Below are positions 1 to 8,875 of a stretch of 64,000 nucleotides of DNA, piece after piece. Where the stretch lies: the NCBI GenBank assembly GCA_052117325.1, contig JBQKJJ010000005.1. The stretch is one strand, 5' to 3'. The position numbers were made by a program, and so were the translations under genes. Every line of letters begins with the position of its first letter. The first letter of the stretch is position 1. The notes under the pieces were generated by a model. It worked only from the letters and a program-made list of their open reading frames with translations. It did not search any database and was not told the origin of the DNA. The stretch is from CAG-964 sp902789345. Lineage in GTDB: Bacteria; Bacillota; Clostridia; Oscillospirales; Acutalibacteraceae.

Positions 1-1
1 T

Positions 2-589
2 TTTGTTGTAATGAGTCTGTGGGCAACTATTTCAGATATAGACGGTCTTAATAAAATTTTCAGTGTTAAAAAGATTATAGACCCATACTTTGGAAAAAGC
101 TTAGGTGGATTTTTGCTTATGTACATAATTGGCGGCTACCTAAGACTGTTTGTGGGAAAGAATCAAGAAAAAAAGTCCGTAAAGTTTACTTATTTGGCTG
201 TATTTTTTGGTCTGTGTGTTGTGGACTTCGGTCTTCACTGCGTATTCCCACAGTATAAAGAAGTTTTTGGTATGTTTAACAACCCTCTTGTGTTAGCAGA
301 GGGAGCAATGCTTATACTGTTCTTCAGAGATTTCACCTTCAGCTCAAAAGCAGTAAATGCCATAGCAGGCACAACATTGGGAGTATATGCAATTCACGAA
401 AACCCTTATGTGCGTGACTGGCTGTGGAGTGTAGTAGACTTTAGCAATAAACACCTGTATGACACTTTAGTGTACATTCCGTTGGCTATACTGGCGGTAG
501 TTGGTGTATTTGCAGGGTGCAGTATAGCAGAGTTTATTCGTCTTAAAATTTTCAGCTTGGCAGAGAAGCTGTTTATTAAATCTAAATAA
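2..589 (+). CDS. Acyltransferase 3-like membrane protein, C-terminal part (5' truncated by window edge)
   Basis: The reading frame is already open at base 2, so the gene begins upstream of the window. About 195 residues are visible. They contain four or more hydrophobic segments separated by short basic loops, followed by a Lys-rich end. The pattern near residues 115-135, ending with a conserved-looking GVYAIHENPYVRDW stretch, resembles the C-terminal helices of acyltransferase 3 (OafA/WecH-like) proteins, where a late His-containing segment is common. Such enzymes O-acetylate or otherwise acylate surface sugars at the membrane. The N-terminal catalytic His region is not in view, so the family call is moderate and no substrate can be given. 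Confidence 0.6.
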   Translation, partial: FVVMSLWATISDIDGLNKIFSVKKIIDPYFGKSLGGFLLMYIIGGYLRLFVGKNQEKKSVKFTYLAVFFGLCVVDFGLHCVFPQYKEVFGMFNNPLVLAEGAMLILFFRDFTFSSKAVNAIAGTTLGVYAIHENPYVRDWLWSVVDFSNKHLYDTLVYIPLAILAVVGVFAGCSIAEFIRLKIFSLAEKLFIKSK

Positions 590-936
590 GGTATATAATG
601 AATCCCTACGACATAGAGTAGGATATTTTTGGTATTGGTATATATTGAGGTATTGGCAATAATATCTGTTGCAGGCGGCAGTGCTGCGCCTTTATGGACG
701 AGCAGTTGCGCTTTTTGTGTAAATAACGGCACAGACAGATATTGTAGGTGCTTTGCACCTGTATGTTTTTTCGTATGCACATTTTTAAGTGTGACAGCGT
801 ATATGATATTAAAACACATCAATAGTTATTAATCCAATAATATTCACTGTATGTTGTAGGATTTTTGCTGTTTTCTAGGGTAATATTACATTAAGTAAGG
901 AAAGAGGGGGAGAGGTTACTCGTTAATCTCAAATAT
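590..936. other. Intergenic region without a supported gene
   Basis: No convincing gene is visible. A 6-bp hairpin (AGGTGC/GCACCT, 746-760) followed within five bases by T6 (766-771) is a plausible weak terminator for the acyltransferase gene. A purine-rich stretch at 900-915 is the nearest candidate ribosome binding site for the pullulanase, but lies more than 20 bases before its ATG. Short open frames here on either strand have no ribosome binding site and no recognisable sequence. Confidence 0.4.
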
Positions 937-3921
937 ATGTCAGTTGAAATATTAGATGGAAAAAAACACAAGACACTTCAGGAAAGCTACGAAACTATAG
1001 GCACATACTATAACGCAAAGGAAATTTACCCTCTTTATGACGGTAATGACCTGGGCGCCAATTATACACCAAAGCAAACTGTGTTCAAGGTGTGGGCGCC
1101 AAGTGCAAATATGGTTTCACTTAATTTGTATAAAACCGGCTCTGATGTTGAGCAGGGCGCCGGCAAAATTTTAACCACACAAATGCGTAAGAACGAAGAA
1201 AACGGCGTGTGGAGCGTGGCTGTTTCAAGCGACCTTAAGGGCGTTTACTATACCTACACGGTAATGGTAAACGGCGAGGCAAGAGAAACACAAGATGTTT
1301 ACTCCTTTGCGGTAGGTGTAAACGGAAGCCGTTCTATGGTGGTTGATTTAAAGTCTACCAACCCTGTTGGCTGGGAGGACGACAAGCATATTCTTGTTGA
1401 AAAGCCAACGGACGCAGTTATTTGGGAAATTCATGTGCGTGACTTCTCTATTAGCCGTACCTCGGGAGTAAATTCAGAGGGACGGGGCAAATATTTGGCA
1501 TTTACACAGCGTGGTACAAGAGTAAACAGAACAAAAAACTTTTCTACCTGTGTGGAATATTTGGTGGAGCAGGGTGTCAACTATGTTCACCTTAACCCTG
1601 TATTTGACTTTGGCTCTATAAACGAGGCTATGCACACAACCCAATACAACTGGGGCTACGACCCTGTTAATTTCAATGTGCCGGAGGGCTCCTACGCTAC
1701 CAATGCGGCAATGGGCGAGGTGCGAATTAACGAGTTTAAACAAATGGTTCAGGCACTGCACGACAGGGGCATCGGCGTTATTATGGATGTGGTTTACAAC
1801 CATGTATATTCGGCAGGCGACAGCTGTTTTGAAAAAACTGTTCCGGGATATTATTTCAGAATGTATTCCCAGTATCAGTATTTTAACGGAAGCGGCTGCG
1901 GTAATGTAACAGCCTCCGATAAGGCTATGTTCAGAAAATATATGATTGATTCTGTAACCTACTGGGCAAACGAGTATCATATTGACGGTTTCCGTTTTGA
2001 CTTAATGGGTTGTCACGATGTTATTACAATGAATAAAATTCGTGAAGCTCTTGACCAAATTGATTCAAGAATTTTAATGTACGGCGAGCCTTGGATGGCT
2101 GACTGGATGGGCAACGGTATAGACGGTGAATACGCCTGTACATCTCAAAATTCCTTTAAACTTGACCCTAGGGTGGGAATGTTCAGCGACAAAATAAGAA
2201 ACGCCCTAAAAGGAAACTCCGACGATGAATCAATAGGATATATACAGGGTGCAACAAATGTAAATAATGAGATTAAGTCCGGTATGATGGGCGGTGCCTG
2301 CGACACCTTTGGCAGATGGTCAAGGGAGCCGATACAGTGTATAACATATGATTCAGCCCATGATAATTTAACACTGTGGGACAAAATCTTGAAATCCAAC
2401 GGCAGCAACGACTTTAACGGTCATAACTCCATTTTGTTGGCACAAAACAAGCTGTCGGCTGTTATTGTTCTTACATCACAGGGAGTACCGTTCTATTTGG
2501 CAGGTGAGGAATTTGCCAGAACAAAGTACGGTGACCACAACAGTTATAAATCTGCCGATACTGTAAATAAAATAGATTGGACACGGGTAATACAGTACAA
2601 CAACCTTGTTCAGTATTATAAAGGCCTAATGGCTCTGCGTTCGGCATATACTCCGTTTAGAGAGGGTAACGATGATTCAATTAAAACTACCTATTTTGTA
2701 GAGAACGGCAGTGCTATTGGTTACACTATTCAAAACACTACAGCTAACGCTGAAAACGAATGGGGAATTGCCGCAGTGCTTGTTAATAACAGCGCCAGCC
2801 CAAAGGCCCTTGACCTAAAGGTTAACGGCGGCAGCGTACCAACAAAATGGGCAGTAGTGGTAAACAGTGACAGAGCAGGTGTTGAAAGACTAGGTACTAT
2901 AAGTGGCAGTACAATTAATGTTCCGCCACGAAGTGCATTGGTACTTGTTGACGACGCAACCTTTGACAGATTTAAAGCAAAGGAAAAGCACTACAGCACT
3001 GTTACCATAAGACATATTGACAAGGATACAGGCGAGGTTGTAAGAGCGGTTGCATCTCATTACATTAAGGGTACAACCTATAGAACCTACCCATGCAAGG
3101 GCATATTGTTTGATTATACATTGGTAGGCTCAGAGGGTGAGCCTTACGGTGTAGTGGGCGATAAGGATATAGAGGTAAAGTACTTTTATCAAAAGGACGC
3201 CCGTGAGAACTTTATTTTGGAAAGGCGCCAAATAACAGACGACGGAACACCTGTAACAGCCCCTGTAATAAAGAAAGTAAAAAAAGGTGACAAGTATGCT
3301 GTTAAGCCGGAGGCCGTACAGGGCTACGAGCTTGATACCGACAGACTCCCTAAATCTATTGGTACAATTAACGGCGACACTACAATAACCTATATTGACA
3401 AGCTGGTGCCGGCTAAGCCTCTTAAGGTGCATTACTTCAATCATAACAACTGGCTTGCACCGCATATTTATATTTATGACGACAGAGGCGGCTCTGCAAG
3501 GCCGCTGTCAGAGCAATGGCCGGGTGCGCTTATGAACTGCGAAAGTGATAACGGTTGGTGGAGCTTTGATGAGGTAGACATAGACGAAGCACAGGTTATG
3601 TTCAGCGACGGCATATTCGGTCAAGACCCGGCGGCAAATCACCCTGGCTACGGTGTTGCCGGTGAGGTTTGGATAAAAAACCAAAGAGTTTATTTTGACT
3701 CTAAAATTGTGGTAAGCCATGTTGATGTAAACGGAAACAAGCTGGTTGATGATGTTATTATTGAGGGCAAAAACAAATGCAGTGAAGATACCTATGTTGC
3801 TATGCCTATAAAAGAGCTTGGCAGGGTGTTAAACAGCATTGGCGAGGTTTCGGGAATGTGGAGCACTACAGTAGAAAATGTTGTGTTTATCTATGAAACA
3901 AAGAAAAACAGCCTTCAATAA
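937..3921 (+). CDS. Type I pullulanase (GH13) with MucBP-like and CBM26-like C-terminal modules
   Basis: Hydrolyses alpha-1,6 branches in pullulan, amylopectin and limit dextrins. An N-terminal CBM48-like domain (about 40-140, with FKVWAPSA) precedes the GH13 barrel. The pullulanase signature YNWGYDP starts at residue 237, region I DVVYNH at 284-289, the nucleophile is D355 in DGFRFDLMG, the acid/base is E384 in MYGEPW and the third carboxylate is D476 in AHDN. After the catalytic part come two MucBP-like repeats (about 688-825), a CBM26-like starch-binding module (about 828-925, with EQWPG) and a third MucBP-like repeat to residue 994. No signal peptide or membrane anchor is visible, which is odd for a protein with such surface-type modules. 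No ATG, GTG or TTG lies upstream in frame, and the best Shine-Dalgarno match is too far away, so the exact start is uncertain. Enzyme call is secure; location is not. Confidence 0.92.
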   Translation: MSVEILDGKKHKTLQESYETIGTYYNAKEIYPLYDGNDLGANYTPKQTVFKVWAPSANMVSLNLYKTGSDVEQGAGKILTTQMRKNEENGVWSVAVSSDLKGVYYTYTVMVNGEARETQDVYSFAVGVNGSRSMVVDLKSTNPVGWEDDKHILVEKPTDAVIWEIHVRDFSISRTSGVNSEGRGKYLAFTQRGTRVNRTKNFSTCVEYLVEQGVNYVHLNPVFDFGSINEAMHTTQYNWGYDPVNFNVPEGSYATNAAMGEVRINEFKQMVQALHDRGIGVIMDVVYNHVYSAGDSCFEKTVPGYYFRMYSQYQYFNGSGCGNVTASDKAMFRKYMIDSVTYWANEYHIDGFRFDLMGCHDVITMNKIREALDQIDSRILMYGEPWMADWMGNGIDGEYACTSQNSFKLDPRVGMFSDKIRNALKGNSDDESIGYIQGATNVNNEIKSGMMGGACDTFGRWSREPIQCITYDSAHDNLTLWDKILKSNGSNDFNGHNSILLAQNKLSAVIVLTSQGVPFYLAGEEFARTKYGDHNSYKSADTVNKIDWTRVIQYNNLVQYYKGLMALRSAYTPFREGNDDSIKTTYFVENGSAIGYTIQNTTANAENEWGIAAVLVNNSASPKALDLKVNGGSVPTKWAVVVNSDRAGVERLGTISGSTINVPPRSALVLVDDATFDRFKAKEKHYSTVTIRHIDKDTGEVVRAVASHYIKGTTYRTYPCKGILFDYTLVGSEGEPYGVVGDKDIEVKYFYQKDARENFILERRQITDDGTPVTAPVIKKVKKGDKYAVKPEAVQGYELDTDRLPKSIGTINGDTTITYIDKLVPAKPLKVHYFNHNNWLAPHIYIYDDRGGSARPLSEQWPGALMNCESDNGWWSFDEVDIDEAQVMFSDGIFGQDPAANHPGYGVAGEVWIKNQRVYFDSKIVVSHVDVNGNKLVDDVIIEGKNKCSEDTYVAMPIKELGRVLNSIGEVSGMWSTTVENVVFIYETKKNSLQ

Positions 3922-3950
3922 GTTTTGTTAATATAAGCAGGTAAAAACAC

Positions 3951-3978
3951 TTGACAAAAATCTACAGCTGAATATAAT
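3951..3978 (+). promoter_or_regulatory. Sigma-A type promoter for the leuA T-box transcript
   Basis: TTGACA at 3951-3956 and TATAAT at 3973-3978 are both perfect consensus hexamers, with a 16-base spacer. Transcription would start near 3985 and read through the T-box leader into leuA. Confidence 0.85.
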
Positions 3979-4009
3979 TATTATTAACAGTACAAATATT
4001 TGAAAAACT

Positions 4010-4271
4010 GTGAAGGGAATAAGACACAGTATTTTAATCTACAGAGAGTTGGCGTGTGGTGTGAGCCAATGTTTAAGCCTGTGTGTATAGCTCATCCCGG
4101 AGTTGACTGTCCGAAATGTAGGGCAGTACGCAAGACTGCGTTAGAGGTCAGAGCCTTGTTAGAGGCTTACTAAGGAGCAATTTATTGCTTAAATTTGGGT
4201 GGTACCACGGTAACGCTTTATGTAATATCGTCCCTTTTTCTTTGCTTGCGCAGGGGAAAAGGGGCTTTTTG
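4010..4271 (+). promoter_or_regulatory. T-box riboswitch, leucine type, controlling leuA
   Basis: The leader has the AGAGAGTT stem I opening (from 4042), a GTGTGGTGTGAG distal loop pattern, and a specifier region in which CTC (4091-4093, a leucine codon) is followed by an A and then CCCGGAGT, as in known T-boxes. The T-box proper, GGGTGGTACCACGG, is at 4197-4210, followed by a terminator hairpin. Known mechanism: uncharged tRNA binds the specifier and the T-box bulge and favours the antiterminator. The predicted ligand is uncharged tRNA-Leu with a GAG anticodon. This fits the downstream leucine pathway gene. Confidence 0.9.
4230..4271 (+). terminator. T-box attenuator terminator before leuA
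   Basis: GTCCCTTTT (4230-4238) pairs with AAAAGGGGC (4257-4265) with one G-T pair, followed by T5 (4266-4270). This is the termination alternative of the T-box switch and lies about 20 bases upstream of the leuA start. Confidence 0.85.
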
Positions 4272-4292
4272 TGATTAAGGAGGAAATAGGTT

Positions 4293-5984
4293 ATGAATCA
4301 GTCTTATAAAAAATATAAACCCTTTAAGCAGATAAACCTAAAAAATAGGCAGTGGCCGGACAATGTTATAGACAAAGCGCCTATATGGTGCAGTGTAGAC
4401 CTGCGTGATGGAAACCAGGCCCTTATTGACCCTATGAATTTACAGGAAAAGCTGGAGTTCTTTAAGGCTTTGTGCGATATGGGATTTAAAGAAATAGAAA
4501 TAGGCTTTCCGTCTGCATCGGAAACAGAGTATGAAATTTGCCGAGAGCTTATTGAGGGCAACCATATTCCCGACGATGTTACTATACAGGTTTTGGTTCA
4601 AGCCAGAGAGCATCTTATAAGAAAAACCTTTGAGGCTATTGAGGGTGCAAAAAATGTAATTGTTCATTTTTACAATTCAACCTCAACACTGCAGCGTAAG
4701 GTTGTGTTTAAAAAGGATAAGGCCGGTATTACCGATATTGCCGTAAAAGGAGCAAAGCTGATAAAGGAGCTTACAGACGCTTACACAGGCGACACCAATA
4801 TTAGATTTGAATATTCACCTGAAAGCTTTAGCGGAACAGAGGTTGATTTTTCTGTAGACATATGCTCAAAGGTAATGCAGGAGTTGGGTGCTACAAAGGA
4901 AAACCCTGTTATTTTAAATCTGCCAAACACTGTAGAAATGTGTACACCAAACACATACGCCGACCAGGTAGAGTATTTTATAAAGCATTTACCAAACAGA
5001 GAGGCGGCTATTATAAGTGTACACCCGCATAACGACCGTGGCTGTGGTGTTGCGGCTGCAGAGCTTGCACTTTTGGCAGGTGCCGAAAGGGTAGAGGGCA
5101 CATTGTTTGGCAACGGCGAGCGTACAGGTAACTTGGATATTGTTACGGTAGGCTTAAATATGTTTACACAGGGTGTTGACCCTAAGCTTGACTTTAGCAA
5201 TCTTCCAAAATATAAAGAAATTTATGAGCGCTGTACAAATATGAAAATACATGAGCGTACACCATATATTGGCGAGCTTGTATTTACAGCTTTTTCAGGC
5301 TCTCATCAGGACGCTATTAACAAGGGAATGGAATATATGAAGGAGTCCGGTACAGACTATTGGGAAATTCCGTATTTGCCTATAGACCCTGCCGATGTTG
5401 GCAGACAGTATGAGCCGATTATTCGTATTAATTCCCAGTCCGGTAAGGGCGGTGCGGCATTTGTTATGGCTAATAACTACGGCTATAAGATGCCTAAGCA
5501 GATGCACCCTGAATTTAGCAAGCTGGTACAGAAAAAATGTGACGAGTTGGGCAGAGAGCTTGTTCCTAGCGAGCTAATGGAGATTTTTGAAGAAAACTAT
5601 ATAAACACCAAGAGAAAGTACGAAATTGTTGGCCACCCTACCGTAACTGAAATCGGTGACGATAAAATAAGAGTTACAGGCTTGCTTCGCACAGACGGTG
5701 ACGAAAAAACTGATGTTAATATTTGCGGAGAGGGTAACGGCCCTATTGACGCTTTCTTTAGAGCTTTGGCAAGCGTAGGCGTGTGTGACTACAAATTTAT
5801 TAATTACGAACAGCATGCAATTTCAACAGGTTCTGACTCAAAGGCTGTTTCGTATATTCAACTTATGACGCCTGACGGAAAGAGCATATTCGGTGTAGGT
5901 ATTTCAAGCAATATTTACCGCAGCTCATTGTTTGGCGTACTAAACGCTATAAACAGAGCAGAGCTGGAAAAGGAAAATAATTAA
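4293..5984 (+). CDS. leuA: 2-isopropylmalate synthase
   Basis: Condenses acetyl-CoA with 2-oxoisovalerate in the first committed step of leucine synthesis. The HMGL-like TIM barrel starts with VDLRDGNQ (about 35-42); the metal ligands HPHND are at 244-248, followed by a GNGERTGNLD segment. The C-terminal third (about 430-563) matches the LeuA dimerisation/allosteric domain that binds leucine. At 563 residues it fits the longer type 2 isopropylmalate synthase group. An AAGGAGG site lies 8-10 bases before the ATG. It is preceded by a leucine T-box, and no leuB, leuC or leuD is in the window, so the pathway is split in this genome. Both transcription attenuation by tRNA and feedback by leucine are expected. 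Confidence 0.95.
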   Translation: MNQSYKKYKPFKQINLKNRQWPDNVIDKAPIWCSVDLRDGNQALIDPMNLQEKLEFFKALCDMGFKEIEIGFPSASETEYEICRELIEGNHIPDDVTIQVLVQAREHLIRKTFEAIEGAKNVIVHFYNSTSTLQRKVVFKKDKAGITDIAVKGAKLIKELTDAYTGDTNIRFEYSPESFSGTEVDFSVDICSKVMQELGATKENPVILNLPNTVEMCTPNTYADQVEYFIKHLPNREAAIISVHPHNDRGCGVAAAELALLAGAERVEGTLFGNGERTGNLDIVTVGLNMFTQGVDPKLDFSNLPKYKEIYERCTNMKIHERTPYIGELVFTAFSGSHQDAINKGMEYMKESGTDYWEIPYLPIDPADVGRQYEPIIRINSQSGKGGAAFVMANNYGYKMPKQMHPEFSKLVQKKCDELGRELVPSELMEIFEENYINTKRKYEIVGHPTVTEIGDDKIRVTGLLRTDGDEKTDVNICGEGNGPIDAFFRALASVGVCDYKFINYEQHAISTGSDSKAVSYIQLMTPDGKSIFGVGISSNIYRSSLFGVLNAINRAELEKENN

Positions 5985-6071
5985 TTTTAATCATAGCTTA
6001 TGTTATTGATTCATTATTAATCCAAAAGGGTACTTTGTGTACCCATAGAAAAACAGAATAGCTGCAAAAAT

Positions 6072-6115
6072 AAAAGCAACAGATAGTTGGCATAACCAAA
6101 CAGTCTGTTGCTTTT
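6072..6115. terminator. Bidirectional terminator between leuA and the MATE gene
   Basis: A 12-bp stem (AAAAGCAACAGA at 6072-6083 with TCTGTTGCTTTT at 6104-6115) has an A-run on the left and a T-run on the right, so it can serve leuA on the plus strand and the convergent MATE gene on the minus strand. Confidence 0.8.
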
Positions 6116-6133
6116 TGTATATATGGTTGTGTT

Positions 6134-7486
6134 TTAAGTTGTAGCAGTTGTTTCTTCGGCGGCGGCAAACCGTTTGGTGCGCCATTTACCGCCTTTCCAG
6201 CGAATTATCATAAGCAAGCCACGGAAGCATTCATCAGCCGCAAAGGCTATCCACAAGCCGTAAATTCCCATATTAAATACCACTGCAAATATATATGAGC
6301 CTAATGCGCTGATAACCCACATAGAGAATATTGCACAGGCAGTAGGGAATATAACATCTCCCGAACCGCGCAGGCAGGCTATAATCACCAAATTGGTTGT
6401 TCTGCCAAGCTCCAAAATAATGTTGAGTATAATTACATTTGAGCCAAGCTCTATTACGGTAGGATCGGTGGTAAAAATGCCTATTAGCTGACTTCGGAAT
6501 ATTATTCCCACTACGGACAGAGCCATGGTAATTATAAGAGCATTTCTGTAGCCTCTAAAGCCCTGTTTATACGCTTCATCCAGCTTGTTGGCACCTACTA
6601 AATGGCCTGTAAGTATTTGCGACGCCTGACCTATTGAAACCGAAAATATATAGAAAAACATTGTTATGTTTTGCACATATGTTTTTGCCACCAAGTCGGC
6701 ATCGCTTAGGCAGGTCAAGACTATACCCGTAACTACCAGCTGTGACAGGTTGTACAAAAAGGACTCCAAAGCAGACGGAATACCGATTTTCAGCATATTT
6801 TTAATATCCTCTTTCGGAAAAGGCCTTAGCAGCTTAAACATTGACGGCTTTTCAACCTTTTTAAATACAACAACTGTAAGTATTACAGCACCAACTACAC
6901 GGCTAAAGGTGGTTGCAATGGCTACTCCCAAAACTCCCAGCTTAGGAAAGCCACACAGTCCCAGTACAAAGAAAACATCAAGCACCGTATTCATAATATT
7001 CATAACCAAGGTAACATACATAGACACCTGTGTCATACCGTGGTTTCTGATTATTACAGACAGTGCATTCAAATATGCCTGCAAAAACAGAAAACCGCCT
7101 ACAATAAGCAAATATTGACTTCCAAATTCAAGTATTTTGCCCTCGGCGCCTATAAATACCAAAATAGGTCTGTTAAAAAATAACAGCAGAATGCTGACAA
7201 CCAAGCCGCAAAGCAGACTAAAGGTTATAGACAATGCCGCAATTCTTGAGGCGTGCTTGTTGTTTTTTGCACCTAAATTTTGAGAAATAAGCACAGCGCT
7301 TGCACCTGAAATAACGGTAAAAACAATAGTGGCAATAGATACAACCTGATTGGCGGTGTTTACCGCAGATGCCGCCAGATCGTCATATTTGCTCAAGACA
7401 AAAACATCAATAAAGCCCAGCAGCATAAAAAGCGCTGTTTCAATAAATATTGGCCAAGCCAAGTTGAATAAATTTAGCTTTTTCAT
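6134..7486 (-). CDS. MATE family efflux transporter
   Basis: A 450-residue integral membrane protein with about twelve hydrophobic helices arranged as two similar halves, typical of MATE/NorM/DinF proteins that export drugs or metabolites using a Na+ or H+ gradient. The N-terminal segment (NLAWPIFIETALFMLLGFIDVFVLSKYDD, first 35 residues) and the later pattern with GxLVGANKLDEAY near residue 295 are characteristic. The gene stands alone, ends at a bidirectional terminator, and is preceded by a 16-bp perfect palindrome that overlaps the likely promoter, which suggests a dedicated repressor elsewhere. The substrate cannot be predicted from sequence. The C-terminus is a short basic tail with several Thr residues. 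Confidence 0.9.
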   Translation of the reverse strand: MKKLNLFNLAWPIFIETALFMLLGFIDVFVLSKYDDLAASAVNTANQVVSIATIVFTVISGASAVLISQNLGAKNNKHASRIAALSITFSLLCGLVVSILLLFFNRPILVFIGAEGKILEFGSQYLLIVGGFLFLQAYLNALSVIIRNHGMTQVSMYVTLVMNIMNTVLDVFFVLGLCGFPKLGVLGVAIATTFSRVVGAVILTVVVFKKVEKPSMFKLLRPFPKEDIKNMLKIGIPSALESFLYNLSQLVVTGIVLTCLSDADLVAKTYVQNITMFFYIFSVSIGQASQILTGHLVGANKLDEAYKQGFRGYRNALIITMALSVVGIIFRSQLIGIFTTDPTVIELGSNVIILNIILELGRTTNLVIIACLRGSGDVIFPTACAIFSMWVISALGSYIFAVVFNMGIYGLWIAFAADECFRGLLMIIRWKGGKWRTKRFAAAEETTATT

Positions 7487-7527
7487 ACCCGATCCCCTGT
7501 ATATCAGAATTATTATGTTTATATTAA

Positions 7528-7543
7528 TGCCGTTTAAACGGCA
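7528..7543. promoter_or_regulatory. Perfect 16-bp palindrome, candidate operator of the MATE gene
   Basis: TGCCGTTTAAACGGCA reads the same on both strands and is centred about 50 bases upstream of the MATE start. On the minus strand TTGCCG at its edge could be a -35 element with TATAAA further down. Position and symmetry fit a MarR- or TetR-type binding site; no candidate regulator gene is adjacent. Confidence 0.5.
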
Positions 7544-7877
7544 ATTTATAAATTGTAATTGTATTTATGCGTTTCACACTTAAAAACCGCAGATTTATTC
7601 AGCATAAAATTGCTAAAAATCTTTTGCGGTTTTATAAAGGTGTTTAGTATTAGTTTAAGTCTTTTTCAAAAAACATCAAGCACAATCGTACTGAATCATT
7701 GCACAATAGCCCTAAAAAATGCAAAGTTATTTTACATTTTCTCCTGCTGTTTTAAACAATTTATTTTTAGTATTTAAAAATAAATCAGCAGTGTACAAGC
7801 ACACATATGTTCTGCACACTGCTGAAAAATTATACAAATATTTATGGTTGTTTAGTTGCCCTAAAGCAACCTTTAGG
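7544..7877 (-). other. Intergenic region holding two hairpins
   Basis: No gene is supported. A 10-bp stem (TCAGCAGTGT 7785-7794 with ACACTGCTGA 7816-7825) is followed on the minus strand by a T-rich run and is a good terminator for the lipoprotein gene ending at 7878. A second long hairpin with outer arms AAAACCGCA/TGCGGTTTT spans 7582-7633. Short open frames on the plus strand here lack ribosome binding sites and recognisable sequence. Confidence 0.5.
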
Positions 7878-8375
7878 CTAATTTATGTCGCTTATATAAA
7901 AATCGCTTCCGGAGTTTTCCGCTACGGTAAAAACGGCATTTACAGTATTTTTGCCTTGTTTTAGTTGACCGTCCTCTTTAAATTTATCATTAAAAGTTAT
8001 AGTGTATTTCACAGGTATAGAAAATTTGTTTTTTTCTATAGACTTTGCTTCTGAAAAATCAATATTAATAATTTGGCAGTCTGTAACAGTGTCAAAGTAA
8101 TTTTTAGTTCTGTTGTTTTGCCCCTCTGAATTGTCACCAAATTCCAAAGCTTCCGCAACGCTGTCGTTATAATTTAACAGGTCGTGAGTTTTGTATGCAA
8201 ATGCCCAAATCTCTATAAGATGTTCTATGCTCTTTTGCTTCTCTTCGGGAATTATACTATCGCTTACAACATATTTTTCCTCTGAGGCTATATCTTCTTT
8301 TTCTTCGGAGCAGCCTGCTAAGAATACAGTGCATATGCAAAGTGCTAATAAAGCTGCTAATATTTTTTTACCCAT
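7878..8375 (-). CDS. Small lipoprotein of unknown function
   Basis: A 165-residue protein. The N-terminus is a lipoprotein signal: a basic MGKK start, a hydrophobic core and a lipobox FLAGC with Cys22, so it should be anchored to the outer face of the membrane. After an acidic linker (about 24-45), the rest looks like a small alpha+beta domain of the kind seen in NTF2-like or DUF4829-like extracellular domains, with ITFNDKF and VNAVFTV strands near the end. I do not recognise the family firmly. It is monocistronic, with its own terminator downstream at 7785-7825. The predicted location is solid; the function is unknown. Confidence 0.75.
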   Translation of the reverse strand: MGKKILAALLALCICTVFLAGCSEEKEDIASEEKYVVSDSIIPEEKQKSIEHLIEIWAFAYKTHDLLNYNDSVAEALEFGDNSEGQNNRTKNYFDTVTDCQIINIDFSEAKSIEKNKFSIPVKYTITFNDKFKEDGQLKQGKNTVNAVFTVAENSGSDFYISDIN

Positions 8376-8462
8376 AAGTTCTCCTGTTATTTGGTTTATA
8401 ATAAATATTGTGTTGTTAATTATTAAATAATACTGTGGCTATATAAAATCACATAAAACAAG

Positions 8463-8496
8463 CGGGTGCAGAGGGATATTACACCAACTGCACCCG
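8463..8496 (-). terminator. Terminator of the ferredoxin gene
   Basis: A perfect 9-bp stem (CGGGTGCAG 8463-8471 with CTGCACCCG 8488-8496), followed on the minus strand by a T-rich stretch, lies 21 bases after the ferredoxin stop codon. Confidence 0.75.
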
Positions 8497-8517
8497 TAAT
8501 GTATCTATGTACATTAA

Positions 8518-8688
8518 TTATTCCTCGTTAGGAGCGCCAACCGGACAGACACCGGCACAAGCACCGCAGCTTACACATACATCTGCGTCAATCTCGTACT
8601 TACCGTCGCCCTCAGAAATAGCGCCTGCAGGACATTCAGCTGCACAAGCACCGCAAGAAATGCAATCCTCACTAATCTTGTATGCCAT
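8518..8688 (-). CDS. 2[4Fe-4S] ferredoxin, 56 residues
   Basis: A short gene read on the minus strand, ATG at 8688 and TAA at 8518-8520. The product has two classic clusters: CISCGACAAECP (Cys 9, 12, 15, 19) and CVSCGACAGVCP (Cys 38, 41, 44, 48), the clostridial two-cluster pattern. It is a cytoplasmic low-potential electron carrier for enzymes such as hydrogenase or ferredoxin-linked oxidoreductases. A strong GGGAGGTG ribosome binding site lies about 7 bases before the ATG and a terminator follows the stop. Length and Cys spacing match clostridial ferredoxins closely. The acidic ends fit the family. It appears to be a single-gene unit. Confidence 0.93.
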   Translation of the reverse strand: MAYKISEDCISCGACAAECPAGAISEGDGKYEIDADVCVSCGACAGVCPVGAPNEE

Positions 8689-8875
8689 TAAGATACACCT
8701 CCCTTAAAATATTTTATAGTCCTATTTTAACACTACTTTCAGAAAAATCAACACATATTGTAAAAATTAAAGATTTTGTAATATTTATATATGTGCATTT
8801 TCCATAGTATGCTGTTTTTTAATGAAATATACTACAAATATTAAAAAGCAGGCCATATTGTACCAAAACGAGCCG

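Noticed and set aside
629..832. Small frame of 67 codons after the acyltransferase
   Set aside because: No ribosome binding site and the translation is Cys-rich low-quality sequence that includes the terminator-like hairpin at 746-771.
1474..1980. Minus-strand frame of 168 codons inside the pullulanase gene
   Set aside because: It lies opposite the conserved GH13 catalytic region and its translation looks like no known protein.
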